NCBI RefSeq assembly: GCF_029277445.1
Contig: NZ_CP119568.1
Location: 267,501 to 331,500 of the forward strand
DNA length: 64,000 bases
Origin: Pararhizobium qamdonense
GTDB taxonomy: Bacteria > Pseudomonadota > Alphaproteobacteria > Rhizobiales > Rhizobiaceae
Reading direction: 5' to 3'
The position numbers and the translations under genes are program-made. This document shows, piece after piece, positions 9,097 through 18,415 of this stretch. The stretch's first letter is position 1, and every line of letters begins with the position of its first letter. The notes under the pieces were generated by a model. It was not told the DNA's origin. It was given only the letters and a program-made list of their open reading frames with translations, and did not search any database.

Positions 9097-9540
9097 ATGA
9101 TCGACCCTCTTTTGTCCATCCGCCGCCAGGGCTCGCTTCTAGCCCGTATACTCGCTGCACCGGCAACGCGGGTTGTCGCACTGCTTGCTCTGTGTGCAGC
9201 CTATATCCAGGGGCCGCTCACCAAGCTGTTTGATTTTCCAGGGGCGGTTGCCGAGATGGAGCATTTCGGCCTCCATCCGGCAACTCTCTTTGCCGCCGGT
9301 GTCATCGCATTCGAACTCACGGCCTCGGCAATGGTTATATCCGGCATCCTGCGCTGGCTGGGCGCGCTTTCTCTCGCCGTCTTCACGCTTCTGGCGACTT
9401 TCGTTGCGCTGCGGTTCTGGGAGATGCCCGCCGGCATGGAGCGCATGATGGCAACCAATGCCTTCTTTGAGCATCTTGGCCTGGCTGGTGCCTTCGTCCT
9501 GGTTGCCATCACCGACCTCACACAGGGAGCGCGCAAATGA
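9097..9540 (+). CDS. DoxX-family membrane protein
   Basis: The 147-residue integral membrane protein has four predicted helices (about 20-40, 55-80, 82-105, 120-142) and the DoxX pattern with a PLTKLFDFPGAVAEMEHFGL loop. DoxX-like proteins are linked to redox or quinone-related functions, without a firm biochemical role. An AGGAGC ribosome-binding site precedes the ATG. Its stop codon region overlaps the MFS start by four bases (ATGA), so the two are translationally coupled. Confidence 0.88.
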   Translation: MIDPLLSIRRQGSLLARILAAPATRVVALLALCAAYIQGPLTKLFDFPGAVAEMEHFGLHPATLFAAGVIAFELTASAMVISGILRWLGALSLAVFTLLATFVALRFWEMPAGMERMMATNAFFEHLGLAGAFVLVAITDLTQGARK

Positions 9541-11138
9541 CCGCCATAAAATCGTCAGGCGGCAGTTTTGCGCCGCTTCGTCAGCCAGTATTTGCGGTCC
9601 TCTGGGCAGCGACGGTTCTGGGCAATACCGGTAGTTTCATGCGCGACGTCGCCAGTTCCTGGTTGATGACCGACCTTTCGGCAGCCCCTGCGGCCGTCGC
9701 GATGGTCCAGGCCGCCGGTACACTGCCGATTTTCCTGTTGGCAATCCCGGCAGGTGTGCTTTCGGACATCCTGGACCGTCGCAAATTTCTGATTGCAATC
9801 CAGCTTTTGCTTGCCAGCGTCAGCATCTCGCTGATGGCATTGTCACACTTCGGCATGCTGTCGGTCAGCGCGTTGATCGGGCTGACGTTTCTCGGCGGCA
9901 TCGGAGCGGCGCTGATGGGGCCGACGTGGCAGGCGATCGTGCCGGAACTGGTGCCGCGCGAGGATGTGAAGGGTGCGGTTGCGCTCAACTCGCTCGGGAT
10001 CAATATCGCGCGCTCCATCGGTCCGGCGGCTGGGGGCTTGCTGCTCGCCGCATTCGGCGCCGCCGTGACCTATGGTGCAGATGTTGCAAGCTATATTCTT
10101 GTCATTGCCGCCCTCGTCTGGTGGCCGCGCGCCAAAAACGCCGATGATGCACTGTCGGAAAACTTCTTCGGCGCATTCCGGGCTGGGCTTCGCTACACCC
10201 GCGCCAGCAAGCCTCTGCATGTCGTGCTGTTGCGGGCGGCGATCTTCTTTGCTTTTGCCAGTGCCGTCTGGGCGCTTTTGCCGCTGGTCGCCCGTCAGCT
10301 CCTGGGCGGTGATGCAGGCTTCTACGGTCTCCTTCTCGGCTCGGTCGGTGCAGGCGCCATCGGCGGCGCGCTGGTGATGCCGCGTTTGCGCCAGCGCCTT
10401 GATGCCGACGGTCTTCTTCTCGGTGCGGCTGTCGTCACGGCTCTGGTCATGGCTGTGCTTTCGCTCGCTCCGCCGCAATGGGTGGCGATCGCCGTCCTTC
10501 TTTTCCTCGGGGCTGCATGGATCACCGCCCTTACCACGCTGAATGGTGCGGCACAGGCCGTCCTGCCAAACTGGGTGCGCGGCCGTGGACTGGCCGTCTA
10601 TCTCACGGTCTTCAACGGCGCGATGACGGCTGGCAGCCTTGGATGGGGTGCGGTCGCGGAAGCGGCGGGTGTTCCCGGCACGCTTCTGATCGGGGCCGTC
10701 GGGCTCCTCATCGCCGGTCTTGTCATGCACCGGATCAAGCTTCCGTCCGGTGAGGCCGACCTGGTCGCGTCCAATCATTGGCCGGAACCGCTCGTGGCCG
10801 AGCCGGTCGCCCATGACCGCGGCCCCGTGCTTATCCTGATCGACTATCACGTCGAAAAGCTCAACCGTACCAAGTTCCTGCACGCGCTTAACGACATGTC
10901 CTCGGAGCGCCGCCGGGACGGGGCCTATGGCTGGGGCGTGACGGAGGATTCGGCCGATCCGGAAAAGATCACAGAATGGTTCATGGTCGAATCCTGGGCC
11001 GAGCATCTGCGCCAGCATAAACGTGTCTCGCATGCGGATGCCGACCTGCAGAGCAAGGTTCTGGCTTTTCACACCGGCCCGGAAAAACCGCTCGTTCGGC
11101 ATCTGCTGACGATCAACAAGCCGGGCAGAGCGACCTGA
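9537..11138 (+). CDS. MFS exporter with a C-terminal soluble domain
   Basis: The 533-residue protein has a twelve-helix major facilitator domain of the EntS-like MFS_3 group (about 10-405), with the loop motif SDILDRRKFL after helix 2. A soluble domain of about 120 residues follows (from PLVAEPVAHDRG), with an alpha-beta pattern and the segment TEWFMVESWAEHLRQH. This looks like a dimeric ferredoxin-like (antibiotic-monooxygenase-type) fold. MFS_3 proteins carrying such a tail are known as annotated genes, but the role of the tail is not clear to me. It starts inside the DoxX stop and likely exports a product or toxicant handled by the cluster. Confidence 0.85.
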   Translation: MTAIKSSGGSFAPLRQPVFAVLWAATVLGNTGSFMRDVASSWLMTDLSAAPAAVAMVQAAGTLPIFLLAIPAGVLSDILDRRKFLIAIQLLLASVSISLMALSHFGMLSVSALIGLTFLGGIGAALMGPTWQAIVPELVPREDVKGAVALNSLGINIARSIGPAAGGLLLAAFGAAVTYGADVASYILVIAALVWWPRAKNADDALSENFFGAFRAGLRYTRASKPLHVVLLRAAIFFAFASAVWALLPLVARQLLGGDAGFYGLLLGSVGAGAIGGALVMPRLRQRLDADGLLLGAAVVTALVMAVLSLAPPQWVAIAVLLFLGAAWITALTTLNGAAQAVLPNWVRGRGLAVYLTVFNGAMTAGSLGWGAVAEAAGVPGTLLIGAVGLLIAGLVMHRIKLPSGEADLVASNHWPEPLVAEPVAHDRGPVLILIDYHVEKLNRTKFLHALNDMSSERRRDGAYGWGVTEDSADPEKITEWFMVESWAEHLRQHKRVSHADADLQSKVLAFHTGPEKPLVRHLLTINKPGRAT

Positions 11139-11151
11139 TACGAGACATCAA

Positions 11152-11248
11152 ACGCTATCCGCAATTGTGATGAGGGCAGTTGAGCCATGAGATTTATTGC
11201 AATTGTAGGGGATAGCGTGCTGGTTCATTCCCTTCCTCATGAACCGGC
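11152..11248 (+). promoter_or_regulatory. Inverted repeats in the leader of the alpha/beta hydrolase gene
   Basis: ACGCTATCC (11152-11160) and GGATAGCGT (11210-11218) are inverted over 49 bases, each next to a GCAATTG. A second hairpin, GCTGGTTCAT (11219-11228) with ATGAACCGGC (11239-11248, one G-U pair), follows. They lie between the MFS gene and the hydrolase gene. They may be a DNA operator or leader RNA structure; no known riboswitch is recognised. Confidence 0.4.
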
Positions 11249-11288
11249 ACGAGACAAAACAACCGCATCCAACCTGGCAGGAGCCGCT

Positions 11289-12260
11289 ATGACTGACCGT
11301 CTTTTTCCGCTCACCCGGCGTGATACACTTCGTGCCGGCGCTGTCCTTGCGGCAGGCATCACGCTGCCGTTCCACTCAACCTTCGCTGCAACCGCCACAC
11401 AGGCACAAACAGGAGAGAACACCATGGGCTTTGTTAAAACCACAGACGGCACGGAGATCTTCTATAAGGACTGGGGTCCAAAGGACGCGCAGCCGATTGT
11501 TTTTCATCATGGCTGGCCGCTCTCGGCCGACGACTGGGATGCGCAGATGCTGTTTTTCCTGGCACAGGGCTATCGTGTCGTCGCCCATGACCGTCGTGGT
11601 CACGGACGTTCAGCGCAGGTTTCAGGCGGTCACGATATGGACCACTACGCCGCCGACGCCTTTGCCGTCGTTGAAGCACTCGACCTGAAGAACGCGGTTC
11701 ATATCGGGCATTCAACGGGTGGCGGTGAAGTGGCCCGCTACGTTGCCAAGCATGGCGAACCGTCTGGCCGTGTCGCCAAGGCTGTGCTTGTTTCCGCCGT
11801 GCCGCCCTTGATGCTGAAGACCGATGCCAATCCTGAAGGCCTTCCGTTGGAGGTCTTTGACGGTTTCCGGTCCGCATTGGCCGCCAACCGGGCGCAATTC
11901 TTCCGTGATGTGCCTACCGGGCCGTTCTATGGCTTCAACCGTGAAGGCGCTGTGGTGCATGAGGGGGTCATTCAAAATTGGTGGCGTCAGGGCATGATGG
12001 GTGCCGCAAACGCCCATTATGACGGCATCAAGGCCTTTTCGGAAACAGACCAGACCGAAGACCTGAAGGCCATCAGCGTGCCGACACTGGTTTTGCATGG
12101 GGAAGACGACCAGATCGTGCCGATTGCAGACGCCGCGCATAAATCCATCAAGCTGTTGAAGAACGGCACGATCAAGACCTATCCGGGCTTTTCGCATGGC
12201 ATGCTCACCATCAATGCTGACGTGCTGAACGCCGATCTCCTCGCTTTCATCAAGGCGTAA
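11289..12260 (+). CDS. Exported alpha/beta hydrolase (non-heme chloroperoxidase/arylesterase type)
   Basis: The 323-residue protein has a twin-arginine-type leader ([16 protein letters not shown], residues about 8-23, ending near TFAATA) and then a standard alpha/beta hydrolase. The oxyanion motif HHGWP, the nucleophile elbow GHSTGGG (Ser142) and the late FSHGML histidine are visible. The start at 11289 follows CAGGAG; a second ATG at 11424, preceded by GGAGAG, would give a cytosolic form without the leader. It resembles the cofactor-free haloperoxidase/esterase group, which hydrolyses esters and can form peracids. It ends the rightward cluster. Confidence 0.88.
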   Translation: MTDRLFPLTRRDTLRAGAVLAAGITLPFHSTFAATATQAQTGENTMGFVKTTDGTEIFYKDWGPKDAQPIVFHHGWPLSADDWDAQMLFFLAQGYRVVAHDRRGHGRSAQVSGGHDMDHYAADAFAVVEALDLKNAVHIGHSTGGGEVARYVAKHGEPSGRVAKAVLVSAVPPLMLKTDANPEGLPLEVFDGFRSALAANRAQFFRDVPTGPFYGFNREGAVVHEGVIQNWWRQGMMGAANAHYDGIKAFSETDQTEDLKAISVPTLVLHGEDDQIVPIADAAHKSIKLLKNGTIKTYPGFSHGMLTINADVLNADLLAFIKA

Positions 12261-12275
12261 AGGAACAAGCAGGAT

Positions 12276-12304
12276 GGCGCCGAAGGCGATGTGCCTTTGG
12301 CGTC
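12276..12304. terminator. Hairpin between convergent genes
   Basis: GGCGCCGAAGGC (12276-12287) pairs fully with GCCTTTGGCGTC (12293-12304), counting two G-U pairs, with a 5-base loop. It lies 15 bases after the hydrolase stop and before the end of a leftward AraC gene. It lacks a clear U-tract, so it is a probable but imperfect terminator. Confidence 0.5.
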
Positions 12305-12354
12305 AGCCAATCACCAGACTACCGCAGCGTTGCGGGAGAAAGCTTTCCCTGATG

Positions 12355-13275
12355 TCAGTGCCGGTTGCGCGAACGCCATTCCTGCGGCGCCATACCTGCC
12401 ACTTTCTCGAAGATTTCGACAAAGATATCTTCATCGGAGAAACCGCAGATTTCGGCGATTTTGGCGATGGGTTCACCGCTTTTGCTGAGAAAGGATTTGG
12501 CCATGTCCACGCGGCATTCCGAAATCCATTCGAGCACCGGCTGTCCGGTTGCCGCCAGGAAGCCGGAACAGAGGTCGTCCGCATGAAACCCGCTCGCACC
12601 GGCAATCTGATGGATCGTCATCGGTCTGGAGAGGTTGGCGGTTATATATGTCTTGATGCGTTTTTCCTGCATGGACGTCAGCCGGCCGGACGGCGCAAGG
12701 CTCTGGGCTGGAGACCGTCCGTAGCGGTGCGCAAGATGGGCATTGAATGCCAGCCCGACATGCGGAAGCAGCATGTCCCTCACCTCGTCCGGCATGTCGA
12801 ACATCGGCATCAGGGCCGCCCCGATGTTGCGGATGACCTGATCGTCAATGCCGCGGCAGATTTCAAGATTGTCGATCTGCGGCTCGCCCGCCTCCTCTGT
12901 CAGCTCGGCGAGATGAGCACTGGGAATATGAAAGGCGAGCGCTTCGAAACGTCCCTGCACCGAAATTGCAGAGCCGTTTTTCAGGCTGATCAGGCAGATC
13001 GAGCCCTTGGCATATGTCTTCACGGGTGCCGGCGGCCGATCCGACCAGATGTCGCAGTGATCCACGTCGATCAAATACAGCATCACCAGAAATGCATCAT
13101 CGGGGGGCAACAGGACCGGAGCGTCGCCGTCTTCGTAAAAGCGATCGAGATGCACGACGGAGAGATGCGCGTCGCGAAGCGGCCGGATCACCAATGTCCT
13201 TGCTGTTGGGATGCCGAAACCTGCCGCAATTCCGTCGCCAGCCGCCAATGCTTCACTCACATCTGTCTCGATCAT
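12355..13275 (-). CDS. AraC-family transcriptional regulator
   Basis: The 306-residue protein has a C-terminal AraC DNA-binding domain with two helix-turn-helix motifs (about 205-300, with IHQIAGASGFHADDLCSGF and IAKIAEICGFSDEDIFVEIF) and an N-terminal region of about 190 residues of cupin-like sensing type. Its closest look is to AraC proteins with an AraC-binding-like domain such as FeaR-like regulators. It is divergent from a second AraC gene at 13469. The second recognition helix (SDEDIFVEIFEKVAGM) is atypical, with Glu where Ser/His/Phe are usual. Confidence 0.85.
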   Translation of the reverse strand: MIETDVSEALAAGDGIAAGFGIPTARTLVIRPLRDAHLSVVHLDRFYEDGDAPVLLPPDDAFLVMLYLIDVDHCDIWSDRPPAPVKTYAKGSICLISLKNGSAISVQGRFEALAFHIPSAHLAELTEEAGEPQIDNLEICRGIDDQVIRNIGAALMPMFDMPDEVRDMLLPHVGLAFNAHLAHRYGRSPAQSLAPSGRLTSMQEKRIKTYITANLSRPMTIHQIAGASGFHADDLCSGFLAATGQPVLEWISECRVDMAKSFLSKSGEPIAKIAEICGFSDEDIFVEIFEKVAGMAPQEWRSRNRH

Positions 13276-13468
13276 CTCACCTGCGAATCCGGGTCTGCGC
13301 CCCGGATGTCCGCCATTGGACCGTATCTATCCTTCATTCCAACGTCTATCTTGTAGAAAAGCATCTTTGGAGAGAAAATTCGACGATCAGGAAAAAACCG
13401 CGTAGAACCGGAAGGCAGCGGCAGTACCCTGATTCAGAACCCAGTATTTTCGCGAGGAAGGTAATCCT

Positions 13469-14380
13469 TTGGCCCAAGTCTCCGACCGTACGATCGGAAC
13501 CGCTCCTGCAAAAGCAACCGATGGGTTCGGCTGCCCGTTGACGCAATTGTCGGTCAATCAATCGCTGACAGGGTCCGACATCGCGATTTTCCGCAAGGCC
13601 ACGAGCGGTGCCCGGCTCGATCAGGTCAAGACAGCGGCCAGTGATCGGGGCTTTGTGCTCGGAGTCTCCCTGGCCGCAGGCCATACCCGCCGCATCTTCC
13701 ACCCGCATCAGGTCACGACCCACGAATTCGCCGAGAATACGATCTATATTCGCGATCTCGCTGAAAACTACAAAGCGGATCTGAGCACGCCCTTTGATTT
13801 CCTCCTTTTCCAGATTTCGCAGGCGTCGCTCACCAGGTTTGCCGATGACGCCGAACTGAGCGGAATAACGTCGCTTTCGGTGGAAACCGCATCCAAGGAC
13901 ATCGTGCTTTCCAATCTTGCGCGCGCGCTGATGCCGGCGCTTGAACGGCCGCAAGAAGCCAGTGCGCTGTTCGTCGAGCAGATGACCACTGCGATCGGGA
14001 CCTATCTGGTTCAACGGTATGGCGGGCAGGGAAAAGCGGCGCCGGTGCGGATCAGAACCCTCTCGCGGGTCCATGAGGATCTGGCAAAGAGCATCCTGCT
14101 TGAGAATCTGGAGGGTGACATCTCGATTGCGCAGGTTGCGGAGGCCTGCAATCTGTCACGCGGTTATTTCATCCGCGCCTTCCGGGAAACGACCGGGATG
14201 ACACCGTATCAGTGGCTTTTGAGCGAACGGATCAACCGGGCCCGCGGGCTGCTGCGAACGTCCAATGCACCGCTCGCCGAGGTGGCCATTGCCTGCGGCT
14301 TTGCCGACCAAAGCCATTTTACCCGGGTATTCTCCACGATCGCCGGCGTGACGCCGGGGAATTGGCGCAGGAATTCCTGA
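13469..14380 (+). CDS. AraC-family transcriptional regulator
   Basis: The 303-residue protein has an N-terminal sensing region and a C-terminal AraC domain (about 200-300) with typical helices ISIAQVAEACNLSRGYFIRAF and LAEVAIACGFADQSHFTRVF. The reading frame starts at a TTG at 13469 preceded by GAGGAAGG, a good ribosome-binding site. It is divergent from another AraC gene with a 193-base gap, so the two may cross-regulate. The targets are unknown; the neighbouring exported hydrolase or the racemase-ABC operon are possibilities by position only. Confidence 0.87.
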   Translation: MAQVSDRTIGTAPAKATDGFGCPLTQLSVNQSLTGSDIAIFRKATSGARLDQVKTAASDRGFVLGVSLAAGHTRRIFHPHQVTTHEFAENTIYIRDLAENYKADLSTPFDFLLFQISQASLTRFADDAELSGITSLSVETASKDIVLSNLARALMPALERPQEASALFVEQMTTAIGTYLVQRYGGQGKAAPVRIRTLSRVHEDLAKSILLENLEGDISIAQVAEACNLSRGYFIRAFRETTGMTPYQWLLSERINRARGLLRTSNAPLAEVAIACGFADQSHFTRVFSTIAGVTPGNWRRNS

Positions 14381-14452
14381 TCGGAAGACGCCATGTCTAC
14401 GCGTGTCTCGCGCGCAAAATCACAATGTGGAACTCGGGACGCCGCAGGCGCC

Positions 14453-15184
14453 CTATCTGCCGCCAGGTGAAAACTCCGCCATCGCGCCTGAATATGTCTT
14501 GGCAAACGGCGTGACGTAGGAGCCCCGCTTGCTGGTGGTCAGGCGCTGGGCGACCAGTGCTTCCGCCTGCTTGACGGCTGCAGACACGCCGTCGATGACG
14601 GGCACGCCGTATTCCTGTTGCAGCGCAAAGGCCAGATCGGCCATGCCGGCGCAACCGAGAACGATCGCCTCGGCGCTATCCTCGGCAAGCGCGAGTTCGA
14701 TCTGCCGCCGCAGCTTGCCAAGTGCCCCGGAGGCGACGTCTTCCAGTTCGAGCACGGGAATGTCGGCCGCCCTCACCCGCGCCCGCCCGCCAAAGCCGTA
14801 ATGGCGCGTCAGGTTTTCCAGGAGGATGCGCGAGCGTTCCAGCGTCGTCACGACGGTGAAGCGCTGCGCCAGGAAACTCGCCGTCACCAGCGCGGATTCG
14901 CACAAGCCAAGCACGGGAAATTTGGCCAGCGCGCGGGCAGCGTCAAGCCCCGTATCATCAAAGCAGGCTATGACGGCGGCATCGATGCCTTCGGCGGCTG
15001 CGATCTCCGAGAGCAAACCTGGCAGCGCCAGCGCGCCGTCATAATGGCCTTCGATGGAAGCGGGGCCCATCCTTGCAGTCGCGGTGACGATTTCGGTGCC
15101 AGGGTTTGCAACCGCGCGGGCAGCCTCTGCCGCCTTGTCCGTCATGGATCGGGTGGTGTTGGGATTGACGATAAGGATGCGCAT
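14453..15184 (-). CDS. Aspartate/glutamate/hydantoin racemase family protein
   Basis: The 243-residue protein starts with the family signature ILIVNPNTT and has the two catalytic cysteines expected for cofactor-independent racemases: Cys74 (VIACFDDTGLD) and Cys178 (VLGCAGMADL). The match is best to the Asp/Glu/hydantoin racemase group (HyuE-like). Its ATG lies 6 bases after the stop of the ABC permease gene, so it is the last gene of the leftward transporter operon. This links the transporter to a chiral nitrogen compound, such as an amino acid or hydantoin, rather than to a plain polyamine. No hydantoinase gene is nearby. Confidence 0.88.
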   Translation of the reverse strand: MRILIVNPNTTRSMTDKAAEAARAVANPGTEIVTATARMGPASIEGHYDGALALPGLLSEIAAAEGIDAAVIACFDDTGLDAARALAKFPVLGLCESALVTASFLAQRFTVVTTLERSRILLENLTRHYGFGGRARVRAADIPVLELEDVASGALGKLRRQIELALAEDSAEAIVLGCAGMADLAFALQQEYGVPVIDGVSAAVKQAEALVAQRLTTSKRGSYVTPFAKTYSGAMAEFSPGGR

Positions 15185-15190
15185 GCGGGA

Positions 15191-16012
15191 TCAGATCACT
15201 TTCGCCTGACGGCGGCGCAGGCCCAGAATGATCGCGAGCGCCAAGAGGATGATGGAGAAGGAGAACAGCGTGGTGACGGTACCGAGCGCATAGAGCACCG
15301 GCGTGGTGACATTGGTCGTCATGCCGTAGATTTCCAGCGGCAAGGTGTTGTAGGTGCCCGACGTCATCAGCGTGCGGGCAAATTCGTCATAGGAGAGCGT
15401 GAAGCCGAACAGGCCGACGCCGATCAGGCTCGGTGCAATCATCGGCAGAACGACATGCGCAAAGGTCTGCCAGGACGACGCGCCGAGATCGCGCGCGGCT
15501 TCCTCATAAGCCGGCGAAAACCGGTTGAAAACGGCGAACATGATCAGCACCCCGAACGGCAGCGTCCAGGTGAGATGCGCTCCGAATGCCGAGGAATACC
15601 AGGCGGGCTTCAGGCCGAACTGCTGGAAGACGACGCCGATGCCGAGCGAGATGATGATCGACGGGACGACGAGGCTGGCAACCGTGAGATAAAACAGCAC
15701 GGTCGATCCCCGGAACTTGCGCCGAAAGGCAAGACCGGCCAGCAGCGATACCGCGACATTGACGATCATCACCATCAGCCCGAGCGTGAACGAACGTTTG
15801 AACGAGGCGCCGAAGTCGCCGACCGCCTGCTGTTCGAACAGGTTGAAGAACCAGTGCACGGAAACGCCGTTAAGCGGAAATGTCAGGCCTCCATCCGGGC
15901 CCTGGAACGACAGGATGAATACGGCCGATAGCGGTCCGTAGAGGAACAGCACAAACAGCGTAAAGAAGGCGGCCAGCACGTAGAATTCAAGGGTGCGTTT
16001 CTCGTGGCTCAT
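15191..16012 (-). CDS. ABC transporter permease, PotC type
   Basis: The 273-residue inner-membrane protein has six predicted helices and the permease EAA loop (EEAARDLGASSWQTFAHVVLP, about residues 150-170) that contacts the ATPase. It belongs to the spermidine/putrescine permease II group. It is separated by one base from the partner permease upstream and by 6 bases from the racemase downstream. Confidence 0.92.
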   Translation of the reverse strand: MSHEKRTLEFYVLAAFFTLFVLFLYGPLSAVFILSFQGPDGGLTFPLNGVSVHWFFNLFEQQAVGDFGASFKRSFTLGLMVMIVNVAVSLLAGLAFRRKFRGSTVLFYLTVASLVVPSIIISLGIGVVFQQFGLKPAWYSSAFGAHLTWTLPFGVLIMFAVFNRFSPAYEEAARDLGASSWQTFAHVVLPMIAPSLIGVGLFGFTLSYDEFARTLMTSGTYNTLPLEIYGMTTNVTTPVLYALGTVTTLFSFSIILLALAIILGLRRRQAKVI

Positions 16013-16013
16013 C

Positions 16014-16940
16014 TTAAAGCTCCTTGCGGATATCGACGACGCGCAGGATGGCGGCGACCATCAGGAGTACGACGATCAGAAGCACGACGGCATTGGCGGC
16101 GGCCGCTGGATATTGCAGCAGAGACATCTGGTTCTTCATCATCAGCGCCACCGACGCGCTCTGCCCGCCGGACATGACTTGCACTGTGGAGAAATCCGCC
16201 ATAACGAGCGTCACCACGAAGATCGAGCCGATGGCGATGCCCGGTTTTGCCAGCGGGATGATGACGTTCCAGAGGATCTGCCAGCCATTGGCGCCGGCAT
16301 CGCGGGCTGCTTCGATCAGCGAGCGATCGATGCGCATCAGCGTATTGAAGATCGGCGTCACCATGAACAGCGTGTTCAGATGCACCATGGCCAGTATCAC
16401 GGCGAAATCGGAATAGAGCAGCCACTCGATCGGGCTCGGGATGATGCCCATTTCGATCAGGGTTGTATTGACCAGACCATTGCGGCCAAGCACCGGGATC
16501 CAGGAGATCATCCGGATGATGTTCGATGTCAGGAACGGCACGGTGCAGATCAGGAACAGCACCATCTGCATGGTCGTCGTGCGGATGTGGAAGGCGAGGA
16601 AATAGGCAACCCAGAAACCGATCAGCAGCGTTAGCCCCCAGACCAGCACCGTATATTTCAGCGTGTTCAGATAGGTCTTCCAGGTGACCCAGGAGCCGAG
16701 CGTGTCGGTATAGTTCATGGTCAGGAAATCGGGATAGAGCCCGGCAAAGTCATAGTCCCAGAAACTGACGACGGCGATCATCAGGATCGGCAGCAGGAAG
16801 AAGAAGCCGAGGATCAACGCCAAGGGCACCGCCTGCAGGTAGGAGGCGAGTGTGGCCGCAGCCCTGCCAATACGCTCAGACAGCCCCGGCTTCCCGCCCG
16901 CTTCGATCTGCGTCTCGTCCTGCGTGATGACTGCTGTCAC
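16014..16940 (-). CDS. ABC transporter permease, PotB type
   Basis: The 308-residue permease has a hydrophilic N-terminus of about 30 residues, six helices and an EAA loop (IEAARDAGANGWQILWNVIIP). It is the first permease of the polyamine-type importer. A 153-base gap holding an inverted repeat element separates it from the binding-protein gene upstream. That fits higher expression of the binding protein than of the membrane parts. Confidence 0.92.
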   Translation of the reverse strand: MTAVITQDETQIEAGGKPGLSERIGRAAATLASYLQAVPLALILGFFFLLPILMIAVVSFWDYDFAGLYPDFLTMNYTDTLGSWVTWKTYLNTLKYTVLVWGLTLLIGFWVAYFLAFHIRTTTMQMVLFLICTVPFLTSNIIRMISWIPVLGRNGLVNTTLIEMGIIPSPIEWLLYSDFAVILAMVHLNTLFMVTPIFNTLMRIDRSLIEAARDAGANGWQILWNVIIPLAKPGIAIGSIFVVTLVMADFSTVQVMSGGQSASVALMMKNQMSLLQYPAAAANAVVLLIVVLLMVAAILRVVDIRKEL

Positions 16941-16966
16941 GTGTCGGGTCTCCGGTTGTTTCTTTA

Positions 16967-17088
16967 CCTCCCCCTTGAGGGGGGAGGTCGCAGCAAAGCT
17001 GCGGGTGGGGGTGATCCCTTGTTTGGCGCAATACGATCACCCCACCCCGGCACTGCGTGCCGACCCTCCCCCTCAAGGGGAGGGTAGA
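16967..17088. repeat. Rhizobial palindromic intergenic repeat pair
   Basis: Two copies of a roughly 50-base palindromic unit lie head to head. One contains CCTCCCCCTTGAGGGGGGAGG (from 16968) followed by GCAGCAAAGCTGCGGGTGGGG. The other is its near reverse complement, with CCCCACCCCGGCACTGCG (from 17041) and CCCTCCCCCTCAAGGGGAGGG (to 17086). Such GC-rich mosaic palindromes are common between genes in Rhizobiales. Here they sit inside an operon, between the binding-protein and permease genes, and can fold into strong hairpins. Confidence 0.75.
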
Positions 17089-17093
17089 GATCA

Positions 17094-18383
17094 TCAAGCA
17101 GCGATGAACTCGTTCCAGCGCCGTACCATGTAGCGGTCCTCGTCCATGACCGAGTTCCAGCAGGCGACCTTGCCCATGCGTTCTTCGAACGAACCGCCAT
17201 CGCGGATGGCGCCGGCTTTTTCCATGATCTTGCCTTCCGGAGACATGATGTCGCCGGTCGCGGCCTTGCCTTCGATCCAGTAACCCCATTCGTCGGCGGT
17301 CATGAATTCCTTGGCGGTGTCCATGGCGGCGGAATAGTAGCCCTGGCGGTTGAGATAACCGCCGACCCAGCCGGACGTGTACCAGTTGATATACTCATAG
17401 GCCGCGTCGAGCTGCGCACCTTCCAGATGCGCGGCAAGGCCGAGACCGCCGCCCCATGAGCGATAGCCTTCCTTGAGCGGCTGATATTTGCAGGCGATCC
17501 CCTTGGAGCGGACGGCGGCAACGGCCGGCGACCACATTGACTGGATGACCACCTCGCCGGACGCCATCAGGTTGACGCTCTCGTCGAACGACTTCCAGAA
17601 GGCGCGGAACTGGCCGTCCTGCTTGGCCTTGATCAGGAAGTCGATCGTCGCGTCGATCTCTTCCTTGGTCATGTTGCCCTTGTCGGCATATTTGATATTG
17701 CCGAGTGCTTCCATGATCATCGCCGCATCCATGATGCCGATCGACGGGATGTTGAGGATCGAGGTCTTGCCCTTGAAGGCCGGGTCCATGATATCGGCCC
17801 AAGACGTGATGTCGCGGCCGACGAGATCCGGGCGGATGCCCAGCGTATCGGCGTTATAGATGGTCGGAACCATGGTAAAGAGTTCGGTTTCGCCCTTGGC
17901 GAATGTCTTGTCGCCGGCTTTTTCGACATAGCCGACCGTATGCGGCGCGGTGCCCTGGGCGATGACGCTGTCGGGCTTGAGCTTGCCGGTTTTGAACAGT
18001 GGCACGATCTTGTCGTAATATTTCAGCTTCTTGACATCCATCGGCTGGATGACGCCGGCCGGGAAGACCTTCTTGAGGATCCAGTATTCGATATCGGCAA
18101 TATCGTAGCTGTCCGGCTGGGTAACGGCGCGCTGGGCGGCAGCGTCGCTGTCCGTCGCCGTCATCTCGAGCGTGATGCCGAGATCGGCCTTGCACTTTTC
18201 TGCGATGGCATTGATGTTGGAGACGCCGGTGCCGAACTGGCGCAGCGTGATCGGGTTCTGCGCCCAGATGGTCGGGAAACCGGTGATGAGGCCGGAGCCG
18301 ATCATGGCGCCGGTCGCGGCGGCACCGGTTTTCAGCAGGCCGCGCCTTGAAATTCCCTTAGATGTCTTGGTTTCATTGGTCAT
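17094..18383 (-). CDS. Periplasmic substrate-binding protein, PotD/PotF-like
   Basis: The 429-residue protein has a twin-arginine signal (SRRGLLKTGAAATGAM, about residues 13-28, cleavage near IWAQ). The mature part is a periplasmic binding protein of the spermidine/putrescine type, with a Trp-rich ligand region (TSWADIMDPAFKGKTSI). It is the binding component of the importer encoded by the flanking genes. Export through Tat is unusual for PotD of E. coli but seen in rhizobial relatives. The ligand is unknown; the racemase in the operon argues for an amino-acid-like or hydantoin-like compound. Confidence 0.9.
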   Translation of the reverse strand: MTNETKTSKGISRRGLLKTGAAATGAMIGSGLITGFPTIWAQNPITLRQFGTGVSNINAIAEKCKADLGITLEMTATDSDAAAQRAVTQPDSYDIADIEYWILKKVFPAGVIQPMDVKKLKYYDKIVPLFKTGKLKPDSVIAQGTAPHTVGYVEKAGDKTFAKGETELFTMVPTIYNADTLGIRPDLVGRDITSWADIMDPAFKGKTSILNIPSIGIMDAAMIMEALGNIKYADKGNMTKEEIDATIDFLIKAKQDGQFRAFWKSFDESVNLMASGEVVIQSMWSPAVAAVRSKGIACKYQPLKEGYRSWGGGLGLAAHLEGAQLDAAYEYINWYTSGWVGGYLNRQGYYSAAMDTAKEFMTADEWGYWIEGKAATGDIMSPEGKIMEKAGAIRDGGSFEERMGKVACWNSVMDEDRYMVRRWNEFIAA

Positions 18384-18415
18384 GTCAGTTCCCTCTTTTT
18401 TGATTGTGTGACTGA

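Noticed and set aside
12274..13356. Plus-strand frame of 360 codons
   Set aside because: It is antisense to the AraC gene at 12355-13275, with no recognisable domain and Arg/His-rich composition typical of a shadow frame.
14618..15931. Plus-strand frame of 437 codons
   Set aside because: It spans the racemase and permease genes in antisense and is rich in Arg, Gln, Asp and His; no domain is visible.
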